A stretch of 6,743 nucleotides of DNA from T1Sed10-7 sp047921175. GTDB lineage: Bacteria; Actinomycetota; Nitriliruptoria; Nitriliruptorales; Nitriliruptoraceae. The stretch's first letter is position 1; every line of letters begins with the position of its first letter. Below the pieces are notes generated by a model. The model worked only from the letters and a program-made list of their open reading frames with translations, was not told the origin of the DNA and did no database searches. Both the position numbers and the translations under genes were made by a program. Of the stretch, positions 1-6,505 are shown piece after piece. The stretch lies in NCBI GenBank assembly GCA_047921175.1, contig JBLRWQ010000107.1:1-6743 (forward strand). The letters run 5' to 3'.

Positions 1-1110
1 ATCAGCTACGCCGGGACCCTGCTATCGGCGGTGCTGCGCCTCGTGAACGCCGGCTGGCGTCGGCCGATCACCCGCGTCGCCGAGGTGTTGACCGTGGCGT
101 CCCTGCTGATCGCCGTAACCATGATCGCGGCGGACCTCGGGCGGCCATTCATCGCGCCGCTGCGCATGGCGACCTCCGGCCGCGGCGAGTCGCCGCTGGT
201 GTGGGACATGGTCGTGCTGGGCACCTACCTGTTCGCGGCGCTGATCTTCCTGCTCATCCCGATGATCCCCGACCTCGCCCGCTGTCGGGACACCCACCCG
301 ACCGGTCGGGGCCTGCGCTTCCGCATCTACCGTGCGATGGCCGCCTCCTGGGAGGGCAACGCCCGCCAGTGGCAGCGCCTCGAGCGGTCGATGGGGATCC
401 TGGCGATCACGATCATCCCGGTCGCGATCCTGGCGCACTCGGCGGTCGCCTGGCTATTCGGCGTGACCTCCCGCCCGGTGTGGAACAGCACGATCTTCGC
501 CCCCTACTTCGTGCTGGGGGCGGTGTTCAGCGGCACCGCGGTGATCGTGATCATCATGGCGGCATACCGACGGGCGTTCAGCCTGCACGTGTTCTTCACC
601 GAGCGCCACTTCGTCCGACTGGGCTACATCCTGCTCACCCTCAACCTCGTCTACATGTACTTCACCTTCAGCGAGTACTGGACGATCGGTTACACGGTCC
701 AGGCGGACTACCAGGCACCCCTGGCCGCGATCCTCTCGGGGGCGCACGCCTGGGCGTTCTGGTTCGCCATCATCCTCGGCATGCTCCTCCCAGCGGCTCT
801 GGTGGTGCTGCCGTGGACCAGGAACGTCGGTGGGATCACCACCGCGTCCGTGCTGGTCGTGGTCGGGATGTGGCTGAAGCGCTGGATCATCGTCGTGCCT
901 CCGCTCGAGACCGGCATGACCCCCGGCAGCCTCGCCACCTACAGCCCGACGTGGGTGGAGTGGGCGGTCACGGGAGCCGCGTTCGGTGGGCTCGTGCTGA
1001 TCTTCCTGACCTTCCAGCGCCTGTTCCCCGTCGTCTCGATGTGGGAGGTCGAGCACGACGAGGACGAGGCAGAGATGGCCGAGACCAGCGGTCAGGAGGT
1101 GGGAGCATGA
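1..1110 (+). CDS. NrfD/PsrC-family quinone-interacting membrane subunit (5' partial)
   Basis: The frame is open from base 1 and already reads typical NrfD sequence (SYAGTLLSAVLRL, then WRRPITRVAEVLT), so the start lies upstream and the first transmembrane part is missing. The visible 369 residues are mostly hydrophobic with about eight membrane spans. Family-like landmarks include HSAVAW followed by a WNSTIFAPYFVLGAVFSG stretch, HAWAFWF, GMWLKRWIIVVP, and a C-terminal FP-x4-MWEVE before an acidic cytoplasmic tail. NrfD/PsrC proteins are integral membrane subunits that exchange electrons or protons with the quinone pool, partnered with Fe-S and often cytochrome c or molybdopterin subunits, as in polysulfide reductase and alternative complex III (ActC/ActF). 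Which complex this one belongs to cannot be told without the upstream genes. Its stop overlaps the next start as ATGA, so the two are probably translationally coupled. Location next to ccm genes suggests a complex containing c-type cytochromes (inference). Confidence 0.88.
   Translation: MSYAGTLLSAVLRLVNAGWRRPITRVAEVLTVASLLIAVTMIAADLGRPFIAPLRMATSGRGESPLVWDMVVLGTYLFAALIFLLIPMIPDLARCRDTHPTGRGLRFRIYRAMAASWEGNARQWQRLERSMGILAITIIPVAILAHSAVAWLFGVTSRPVWNSTIFAPYFVLGAVFSGTAVIVIIMAAYRRAFSLHVFFTERHFVRLGYILLTLNLVYMYFTFSEYWTIGYTVQADYQAPLAAILSGAHAWAFWFAIILGMLLPAALVVLPWTRNVGGITTASVLVVVGMWLKRWIIVVPPLETGMTPGSLATYSPTWVEWAVTGAAFGGLVLIFLTFQRLFPVVSMWEVEHDEDEAEMAETSGQEVGA
1094..1099 (+). promoter_or_regulatory. 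Ribosome binding site for the Ig-like membrane protein
   Basis: A perfect AGGAGG lies 7 bases before the ATG at 1107, inside the end of the NrfD gene. It fixes that ATG as the start, rather than the much longer open frame that extends upstream in the same phase. Confidence 0.8.
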
Positions 1111-1676
1111 GGCGCGTGATCGTGCTCGTCGGCATCGCCGGAGTGCTCGCCGTGGCCGGTCCGGTTGCGGCGGAGCCCGAGCCTGCGGGACTCGACCCGA
1201 CGACGTTGACGCTCGAGGCAGACGTGGTGGCTCGAACGGGCGAGCCGCACGAGGTCGTCGTGGCGCTGACCGGCCAGGACGGTGACCCGCTGGTGGGGCA
1301 GACGATCACGGTGGTCGAGCGGATCCACTTCTTCGACTACGCCGACACCGCGCTCGTCGGCGAGGCCCGCACCGACCACCGGGGCATCGCCACGCTGAGC
1401 TACCTGCCGGGCGTCCCCGGGCCGGGGCAGCTCACCGCCCAGTATCCGGGCTCGGAGACGCTTGCCGGTGCGAGCGACACCCTGGAGATCACCGTCGATG
1501 AGGGCATCGCCGTTGACAGCCCGTTCCTGACCGGTCCTCCCGACCCCCTGCTGCCGCGCGGCGTCACCGCTGCCTGGTTCCTGCCGCTCCTCCTCGCGGT
1601 CTGGCTGGCGATCGCCTGGGCCGTGTACGACGCGCTGCGGATCCCGATGGAGCGTGAGGTCCACCATGAGACCTGA
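1107..1676 (+). CDS. Membrane-anchored protein with one Ig-like domain, function unknown
   Basis: 189 residues. Residues 1-22 form a signal peptide (MRR, a hydrophobic core, then GPVAA before EPEP). Residues about 31-131 look like a bacterial Ig-like beta-sandwich: a leading LTLEADV strand, GEPHEVVVALT, a D-GDPLVGQTITVV segment, a TDHRGIATLSYLPG turn-and-strand, and a closing DTLEITV strand. A proline-rich linker leads to one membrane span at about 154-176 and a short charged tail (RIPMEREVHHET). The protein should therefore be type I, with the Ig domain outside. I see no haem motif (CxxCH), no metal site and no cysteines. The start overlaps the NrfD stop (ATGA) behind a strong AGGAGG. Position between a respiratory subunit and ccmF suggests an accessory or assembly role for the respiratory complex, but nothing in the sequence gives a function. 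Domain type is by eye only. Confidence 0.8.
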   Translation: MRRVIVLVGIAGVLAVAGPVAAEPEPAGLDPTTLTLEADVVARTGEPHEVVVALTGQDGDPLVGQTITVVERIHFFDYADTALVGEARTDHRGIATLSYLPGVPGPGQLTAQYPGSETLAGASDTLEITVDEGIAVDSPFLTGPPDPLLPRGVTAAWFLPLLLAVWLAIAWAVYDALRIPMEREVHHET

Positions 1677-1695
1677 CCGGACGCGAGGTCCATGA
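1666..1695 (+). other. Possible nine-codon coupling ORF before ccmF
   Basis: An ATG at 1666 opens a nine-residue frame (MRPDRTRGP) inside the end of the Ig-like protein gene. Its TGA overlaps the ccmF ATG as ATGA. GAGG at 1655-1658 sits 7 bases upstream, a better spacing than the GAGG found 3 bases before ccmF itself. It could pass ribosomes on to ccmF. It may equally be chance, because short frames like this are common. Confidence 0.25.
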
Positions 1696-3812
1696 ACATC
1701 GGCCACGCCCTGCTGCTCGCCGCGACCGCCAGCGCGGCGGTGGCGCTGCTCGCCACGGCGTGGACGGTGCGAGGTGAACGAGCTCGCCCGTCCGGCGCTG
1801 GACATCCGAGCCGAGCGGTGTGTGAGCGAACGCCGCCGGCGCGGGTCGGGCGCGCCGCCAGTTGGGTCGCGCTCGTCCTGACCGCCGCCGCGATGCTGCA
1901 CCTCGCGGTCCTGCTCGCGGTCACCGACACCTCGGTGCGGTACGTGTGGCAGCACAGCGCGAGCTACGAGCCGCTCTTGCGGCGGCTCAGCGCGCTGCTC
2001 GCCGGCCAGCAGGGCTCCTTCCTGGTGTGGTCGCTGGCTGCGGCTGCCGCCGCGGCTTGGTGCGCGTGGCGATGGCAGCGTGCCGCTCCGCAGCGTCGTG
2101 CCGATGTCGCGATCGTGCACCTGTGTGCCGCGGGTGTGGCCCTCGGTGTGCTCATCCTGACCGTTGCCTCTGCGCCGTTCCGCTCCTTCGCGGCCGCGTT
2201 CCCGGACCTCGACGCTGCCTCGGCGCCGCTGGACGGGCGGGGGTTGAACCCGGTCCTGGCGAACCCGTGGATGCCGCCGCACACCCTGTTGACCTTCGCC
2301 GCGTACGCCTTCGTCGGTCTCACGTTCGGCTTCGCCATCCTCGAACTGCTGCGGGTGGCCCAGGGCCGGCCCGGCGATGCGCGCCGGTGGCGTCCCGATG
2401 CGGTACGGGTCACACGCTGGGCATGGGCCCTGCTGACCGCGTCGTTGCTGACGGGGCTGGTGTGGGCCTACGAGGAGATGAGCTTCGGCTGGTTCTGGTC
2501 ATGGGATCCGGTCGAGGCCGCCACCCTGTCGGTGTGGCTGGTGCTGACCGCTGCACTGCACGCGCGTGGCGAAGCCGGGTCGGGACGCCGACAGCTCGTC
2601 CACGCGCCCTTCCTCGGGGGACTGGCGTTCGTCGGCGTCGTGTTCGCCTCGTTCGTCACCCGTTCGGGGCTCCACCCCAGCGTGCACGCGTTCGCCAGTG
2701 GCAGCACCGGCCGCTTCCTTGGGATCGCGCTGGCGATCACTGGCCTCGGGCTGGCTGCCCTCACCGTCGCTGCCGCCCGCAAGGTCCCCGCGTCGCCGTC
2801 GCAACGCCCGTGGCTGTCCTGGGCGGCGTGGCTGCTCATCTTCGCGGCGGGCCTGATCAGCTGGGGGCTGACCTACCCCATGCTGGCCGGTCCGCTCGGT
2901 CGCGCGGCGGAGCTCGACACCGGGTTCTTCACGCTGTGGGGCTACCTCGTCGCGATCGCCCTCCTGCTCCTGCTGGGGTTCGGGCTGCAGCGTTCCGGTG
3001 GATGGCGCCGTGAAGCCGTGCTGACGTTGAGCGTCTTCGTGGCGGTGACGGTGGTGGTCGCGTTCGTCGCGCCCGTCCCCGAGCTGGAGCTGATCGGTGC
3101 CGAGCGCCGGAGCACGGTCGGCTCGATCGAAGCGTTCCTCGGGCGCGCGAGCCTGCTGACCCTGCTGCCACCCGCCGTGTATGCGGTGCTGGCGATCGCC
3201 GAGCGCTGGTGGTCGAGTTGCGCAACCGCACGGTCCGGACGACGACGCGTCGTGGAGACCGGCGGTGCCATGGTCCACCTCGGGGTGGTGTTCGCGATCG
3301 CCGGTGTGGTCTTCGCGACCGTCCTGTCGTCCACGGTGACCGTCCATGTCGATCCCGGCACGCAGGTCGGCGTCGCTGACGACGGCCTGGAGGTGCACCT
3401 CGTCGCCCTCGAGCGGTCGGAGACGACCGATGCCGTCGGCACCGTGGTCGAGCAGCGAGAGACCGTGGCCGTGGAGGTGCACACCGCACGTGGCCGGGTC
3501 GCGGCCGGGCTCGTGGCGCTGTCGACCTACCCCGAACGCAACGACGGCCGGCATCCCCGGGTGCTGATCCATCGCACGGCGCTCGCGGACACCCAGGTGA
3601 TCTACCACGGTGCCGCCGAGCAGACCGCCGCCGGCGTCCCCGTCACCGTCCGCAGGATCCCGCTGATCAACCTGGCGTGGGCCGGTGTCCTGCTGCTGTT
3701 GGTCGGCATGGCCCTGTTCGCCGGCGGCCACGTCCGCCACCGTCAGGGTGCCCCGAGCCACGCCGCGAGATCGGACCAGGGCCTCGCGACCGCGTCGAAG
3801 GTGCGCCCGTGA
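1692..3812 (+). CDS. ccmF: Cytochrome c maturation protein CcmF (haem lyase core subunit)
   Basis: 706 residues, a little longer than E. coli CcmF (about 650). CcmF takes haem from holo-CcmE and ligates it to CxxCH of apocytochromes on the outer face of the membrane, and itself carries a b-type haem. The periplasmic tryptophan-rich motif is intact at 267-275 (WFWSWDPVE). All four conserved histidines are visible: H197 (in GLNPVLANPWMPPH), H290 (TAALHA), H332 (SVHAF) and H529 (AMVHLGV), spaced like E. coli H173, H261, H303 and H491. An N-terminal GQQGSFLVW matches the family GxxGS-LLW. A soluble segment at about 550-660 precedes a last membrane span. The ATG at 1692 is chosen because it supplies a full first membrane helix; its GAGG (1685-1688) is close, only 3 bases away. 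The end overlaps ccmA as GTGA. One deviation: the usual HPPLL after the first histidine reads HTLLT. Confidence 0.95.
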   Translation: MNIGHALLLAATASAAVALLATAWTVRGERARPSGAGHPSRAVCERTPPARVGRAASWVALVLTAAAMLHLAVLLAVTDTSVRYVWQHSASYEPLLRRLSALLAGQQGSFLVWSLAAAAAAAWCAWRWQRAAPQRRADVAIVHLCAAGVALGVLILTVASAPFRSFAAAFPDLDAASAPLDGRGLNPVLANPWMPPHTLLTFAAYAFVGLTFGFAILELLRVAQGRPGDARRWRPDAVRVTRWAWALLTASLLTGLVWAYEEMSFGWFWSWDPVEAATLSVWLVLTAALHARGEAGSGRRQLVHAPFLGGLAFVGVVFASFVTRSGLHPSVHAFASGSTGRFLGIALAITGLGLAALTVAAARKVPASPSQRPWLSWAAWLLIFAAGLISWGLTYPMLAGPLGRAAELDTGFFTLWGYLVAIALLLLLGFGLQRSGGWRREAVLTLSVFVAVTVVVAFVAPVPELELIGAERRSTVGSIEAFLGRASLLTLLPPAVYAVLAIAERWWSSCATARSGRRRVVETGGAMVHLGVVFAIAGVVFATVLSSTVTVHVDPGTQVGVADDGLEVHLVALERSETTDAVGTVVEQRETVAVEVHTARGRVAAGLVALSTYPERNDGRHPRVLIHRTALADTQVIYHGAAEQTAAGVPVTVRRIPLINLAWAGVLLLLVGMALFAGGHVRHRQGAPSHAARSDQGLATASKVRP
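3797..3802 (+). promoter_or_regulatory. Ribosome binding site deciding the ccmAB GTG start
   Basis: GAAGGT lies 6 bases before the GTG at 3809, which overlaps the ccmF stop as GTGA. This supports the GTG over the upstream in-frame ATG at 3677, which lies inside ccmF, and over in-frame GTGs at 3878 and 3890, which have no clear site. Confidence 0.55.
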
Positions 3813-5284
3813 CCGACCTGGTCCCCCTCCGCCTCGACGCGCCGCGGTCCGCGGCGCCCGACCCGGCGAGCGGGCCGGTGCCACCTCCGGTGAGCACACC
3901 GCCACCCCCGGCGGTGCGGCTCGAGCGGATCTCGAAGACCTTCGGTGCCGTCCGGGCGCTCGATGACGTCTCGCTCCACATCCCCGGCGGCACGACGGTG
4001 GCGGTGATCGGGGCCAACGGGGCCGGGAAATCCACGCTGCTGGCGACGATCGCTGGCCTGACCCCGCCGACCTCCGGCACCGTGACGGTCGCCGGAACGA
4101 CCGCCGGGGACGCGGAGGAGCGGTCCGCGTTGCTCGGCGCACTCACCCACACCACCATGCTGTACGACCACCTGACCGGCCGCGAGAACCTCGAACTCCA
4201 CGCTCGCCTGCGCGGCCTGTCGAGGACCCGGGTCGAGGACGTGATCGATCAGATGGGACTCGCCGAGATGGCCGATCGGCCGACGGCCGGTCGCTCCCAT
4301 GGGACGCGCAAGCGGCTCGCGCTGGCCCGTGCACTATTGCACGACCCGCCGGTGCTGCTGCTCGACGAACCCTTCGCGGGGTTGGACCCGGCCTCGAGCC
4401 AGCGGTTGATGCGGACACTCGAGATACTCCGGGGATCGCACACGATCCTGTTCTCGACCCACGACCTCGCACGTGCCACCGCCGCTGCCGACCGGATCGT
4501 GGAGATCGACGCGGGCAGGATCACCGCGATGCGATCGACCGCGCCGAGCCACCCGCCGCCCGCCCCCGTAGGGGGCCCACATCGGGCCGGCCACCAGGAG
4601 CGAACGCAACCTGCCGGGATGCTGCGCACCGCCTGGGAGATCGTGCGCAAGGACCTGGTCGTCGAGACCCGGAGCCGGGCGATGGCCACCTCCGTGCTGA
4701 TGCTGGCCGTCCTGCTCGCCACCGTGCTCGGCATGGCCTTCGAGCCCCTCGCGGGGAGTCCCCACGCGGTGAGCGGGGTGCTGTGGGTGCTGGTCGCGTT
4801 CACCGGCCTGCACGGGCTCGTTCGGAGCTTCGACGAAGACGCCCGTGACGACGCGCTGCGGGGGCTGCTCCTGGCGGGTGCCGACCCCGCCGGGATCTAC
4901 CTCGGCAGGGTCGTCAGCACGACCCTGGTCCTGCTCACGGTGGCTGGCGCGGCGACCCTCACGGTGGCGGTCCTGTTCGCCGCCCCGGCCCTGCTGCATG
5001 TGCTGCCGCGCCTGCTGATCGTCGTGACCCTCGCGGTCGTCGGCCTCGCGGCCGTCGGCACGATCCTGACGGTGCTGGCGCGCCACTCGCGGCTCGGCGA
5101 GACGCTCCTGCCGCTGCTGTTCCTGCCGTTGGCCGTCCCGGTGCTGCTGGCCGGGATCGATTCCGTGGTGATCCTGCTCGAGGCCGGCGAGCTGGACGGA
5201 GGCTGGGTGCGCGTGCTCGTCGCGTACGCGGTCGGGATGCTCGCCGCCGGCACCGTCGTCTTCGACCATGCTGTGGAGGGATGA
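3809..5284 (+). CDS. ccmAB: CcmA-CcmB fusion: ABC ATPase joined to haem-exporter permease
   Basis: One uninterrupted 491-residue frame holds two proteins that are normally separate. Residues 1-42 are a proline-rich leader. The ATPase follows: Walker A GANGAGKST (68-76), degenerate signature RSHGTRKR (162-169), Walker B LLLDEP with D186/E187, D-loop GLDP, and H-loop H218 (STHD). The Q-loop glutamine appears to be T115 (THTTMLYD). A Pro/Gly/His-rich linker spans about 243-270. Residues 271-491 match full-length CcmB (about 220 residues) with about six membrane spans, starting MLRTAWEIVRKDLVVE and including GVLWVLVAFTGLHGL and a FDED-ARDDALRGLLL segment. In System I, CcmA hydrolyses ATP on the cytoplasmic side and, with CcmB, CcmC and CcmD, drives loading and release of holo-CcmE. 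A 1:1 fusion fits that complex. The start is GTG, overlapping the ccmF stop. Alternative: two genes, if one extra C lies in the run at 4563-4567 (see findings). Confidence 0.85.
   Translation: MTDLVPLRLDAPRSAAPDPASGPVPPPVSTPPPPAVRLERISKTFGAVRALDDVSLHIPGGTTVAVIGANGAGKSTLLATIAGLTPPTSGTVTVAGTTAGDAEERSALLGALTHTTMLYDHLTGRENLELHARLRGLSRTRVEDVIDQMGLAEMADRPTAGRSHGTRKRLALARALLHDPPVLLLDEPFAGLDPASSQRLMRTLEILRGSHTILFSTHDLARATAAADRIVEIDAGRITAMRSTAPSHPPPAPVGGPHRAGHQERTQPAGMLRTAWEIVRKDLVVETRSRAMATSVLMLAVLLATVLGMAFEPLAGSPHAVSGVLWVLVAFTGLHGLVRSFDEDARDDALRGLLLAGADPAGIYLGRVVSTTLVLLTVAGAATLTVAVLFAAPALLHVLPRLLIVVTLAVVGLAAVGTILTVLARHSRLGETLLPLLFLPLAVPVLLAGIDSVVILLEAGELDGGWVRVLVAYAVGMLAAGTVVFDHAVEG
4619..5284 (+). 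other. ccmB: CcmB module of the fusion, with a possible internal start
   Basis: The ATG at 4619 is exactly where a stand-alone CcmB would begin, and 221 residues follow, the normal CcmB length. No stop separates it from the ATPase. AGGAG at 4596-4600 is 18 bases before this ATG, too far for an efficient start, and no in-frame start codon lies at a better distance. Internal initiation is possible but weakly supported, so I treat this as the C-terminal domain of the fusion. Confidence 0.6.
5275..5280 (+). promoter_or_regulatory. Ribosome binding site for ccmC
   Basis: GGAGGG ends 7 bases before the ccmC ATG at 5288. It picks that ATG over the one at 5281, which overlaps the ccmAB stop but lies in another frame. 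Confidence 0.75.
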
Positions 5285-5287
5285 GCC

Positions 5288-5950
5288 ATGCGCCTACGTT
5301 CGATCGGACTCCTGGGGTTCGGGATGGCCTTCGCCGCCTCGTTCCTGGTCGTGACACAGGCGTCCCGCGAGTTCTACGGGGTCGACCACCCCGTCAACCT
5401 GCTGTTCTACGCCCACGTGAGCGTGGCCTGGGTCGGGTTCGCCGGGCTCGTGATCGCGGCCATCGCGAGCGCAGCGTTCCTCCACCGGCAGGTACTGAGT
5501 CGTAGCTGGCTCGCCCAGGCGGCGGTGCGCGTCTCGTTCGTGTTCCTCACCCTGACCCTGGCCACCGGGATGGTCTGGGGGAGGTTCATCTGGAACTCGT
5601 GGTGGGAGTGGAGCGACATCCGGCTGGTGACCGCCCTGCTCGTGTGGCTCATCTACGCCGGCTACCTCCTCTACCACCAGCACGCGCAGGACATCGGCGA
5701 TCTGCGGCGAGGTGCCGTGTTCTGTGTGATGGCCTCCGTATCGGCGCCGATCACCGTCGCGTCGACCAGGTTGTGGCAGAGCCCTTTCCACGGCACCACG
5801 ATGGGCGGCGACAGCGTCACGATCCACTACCCCGCGTTCGCCCTCGCCCTGGTCGGCACGTCAGCCATCTACGTCTACCTCGTCGCACTGCGGCGGAGGC
5901 TGCACGCGGCCCAACCGGCTGCGGAAACCAACCTGGAGGTCGTGCGATGA
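5288..5950 (+). CDS. ccmC: Haem-handling membrane protein CcmC
   Basis: 220 residues with about six membrane spans; E. coli CcmC has 245. CcmC holds haem on the outer face of the membrane and presents it for covalent attachment to CcmE. The two expected haem-ligand histidines are visible: H43 in FYAHVSVAW (family F-HV-x-AW) and H168 in LWQSPFHG (family WW-x2-LHQ). The tryptophan-rich motif lies at 102-112, W-NS-WWEW-SD-IRL. Compared with the usual WWxWDxRL it has an extra serine before the aspartate. The start ATG follows GGAGGG at 7 bases and lies 3 bases after the ccmAB stop. The end overlaps ccmD as ATGA. Family assignment is firm from histidine context, size and gene order. The effect of the motif change is unknown. 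Confidence 0.93.
   Translation: MRLRSIGLLGFGMAFAASFLVVTQASREFYGVDHPVNLLFYAHVSVAWVGFAGLVIAAIASAAFLHRQVLSRSWLAQAAVRVSFVFLTLTLATGMVWGRFIWNSWWEWSDIRLVTALLVWLIYAGYLLYHQHAQDIGDLRRGAVFCVMASVSAPITVASTRLWQSPFHGTTMGGDSVTIHYPAFALALVGTSAIYVYLVALRRRLHAAQPAAETNLEVVR
5935..5940 (+). promoter_or_regulatory. Ribosome binding site for ccmD
   Basis: GGAGGT lies 6 bases before the ATG at 5947, inside the end of ccmC. It decides the start of this short gene over the longer open frame upstream in the same phase. Confidence 0.75.
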
Positions 5951-6129
5951 CCGGTCTGGAGTACGTGCTCACGGTGACCTTCGTCGCCGTCTGGCTGATC
6001 CCGCTCGGGCTCGCGATGCGGTGGGAACAGCAGCTCCGGCGCGCGGAGCAAGCTGCCGAGCAGGAGCCTGTGCGGACCGACCTCGACGGCCCGCGCATCG
6101 CAACGCCTGCGGAGGTGGACGGACGGTGA
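5947..6129 (+). CDS. ccmD: CcmD-like small membrane protein
   Basis: 60 residues. One membrane span at about 6-24 begins YVLTVTFVAVWLIPLG, followed by a basic and charged helix (RWEQQLRRAEQAAEQEP). This is the CcmD pattern: a short N-terminus starting near a tyrosine, one span, then an Arg/Glu-rich cytoplasmic tail. CcmD is poorly conserved, so the call leans on position between ccmC and ccmE and on topology. In E. coli it is part of the CcmABCD complex and is needed for release of holo-CcmE. The start overlaps the ccmC stop (ATGA) and the end overlaps the ccmE start (GTGA). The tail after residue 35 is longer than the core needs and has no recognisable motif. Confidence 0.82.
   Translation: MTGLEYVLTVTFVAVWLIPLGLAMRWEQQLRRAEQAAEQEPVRTDLDGPRIATPAEVDGR
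6111..6116 (+). promoter_or_regulatory. Ribosome binding site for ccmE
   Basis: GGAGGT lies 9 bases before the GTG at 6126, which overlaps the ccmD stop as GTGA. It supports the GTG start, after which the N-terminal anchor begins at once. Confidence 0.6.
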
Positions 6130-6485
6130 AGCGTCGTGTCCGCTACATCGTCGCGGCGACCGTGTCGGTCGCTGCTATGACCAGCGTGCTGGTCGGCACG
6201 CTGCAGGCCTCGGTGCCGTTCGTCACACCCGCCCAACTCGACGCGGACCTCGATGGCCGGCGCGTGCAGGTCGAAGGCATCGTCGAGGCCATCACCAGCG
6301 AGCAGGATCACCTGTCACTCGAGGTGACCGACGGCGGCTCCGCCACGGTCGTCGTCACCTACGCCTACACCGAGACCCGCCCGCTCACCCTCGAGACCGG
6401 ACGCGTCGTGGTCGCCAAGGGCCAGTACCTCGACGGCATCGTCCAGGCCAACCAGGTCTCGGTTCGCGCGCACGAGCAACCGTAA
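6126..6485 (+). CDS. ccmE: Haem chaperone CcmE, short or frame-broken at the C-terminus
   Basis: 119 residues as read; E. coli CcmE has 159. Residues 2-6 are basic (KRRVR) and about 7-26 form the membrane anchor. The outer OB-fold domain follows, with PFVTPAQL (31-38, matching family FYTP), GRRVQVEGIV, a SLEVTDGGSATVVVTY strand region, and GRVVVAKGQYLDGIVQANQV. CcmE binds haem covalently through a histidine in an HxxxY motif and carries it from CcmABCD to CcmF. H116 aligns with that histidine (VRAHEQP), but the TAA at 6483-6485 falls exactly where the tyrosine codon should be. One extra base there (TAnATG) would read H-E-Q-P-Y-M-P-P-R, close to the family HDEKYMPP. So the gene is probably frameshifted at its very end, either truly or through a sequence error. 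The start is GTG, overlapping ccmD. Confidence 0.88.
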   Translation: MKRRVRYIVAATVSVAAMTSVLVGTLQASVPFVTPAQLDADLDGRRVQVEGIVEAITSEQDHLSLEVTDGGSATVVVTYAYTETRPLTLETGRVVVAKGQYLDGIVQANQVSVRAHEQP

Positions 6486-6505
6486 TGCCACCTCGGCACT
6501 GCTCA

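Noticed and set aside
1092..2282. 396-codon minus-strand open frame opposite the Ig-like gene and ccmF
   Set aside because: Same kind of shadow: Arg/His/Gln-rich composition, no recognisable motif, and it crosses two well-supported plus-strand genes.
3677..3808. Upstream ATG extension of ccmAB
   Set aside because: It would add 44 Arg/Pro-rich residues inside ccmF. The GTG at 3809 has a ribosome site and a GTGA overlap typical of this operon.
2499..4142. 547-codon open frame on the minus strand opposite ccmF and ccmA
   Set aside because: High-GC antisense shadow. The product is Arg/Gly/Asp-rich low complexity with no domain, while the plus strand carries clear CcmF and CcmA motifs.
6486..6505. 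Possible terminator between ccmE and the convergent cupredoxin remnant
   Set aside because: TGCC-ACCTC-GGCA (6486-6498) gives only a four-base stem with no T-run on either side, too weak to call.
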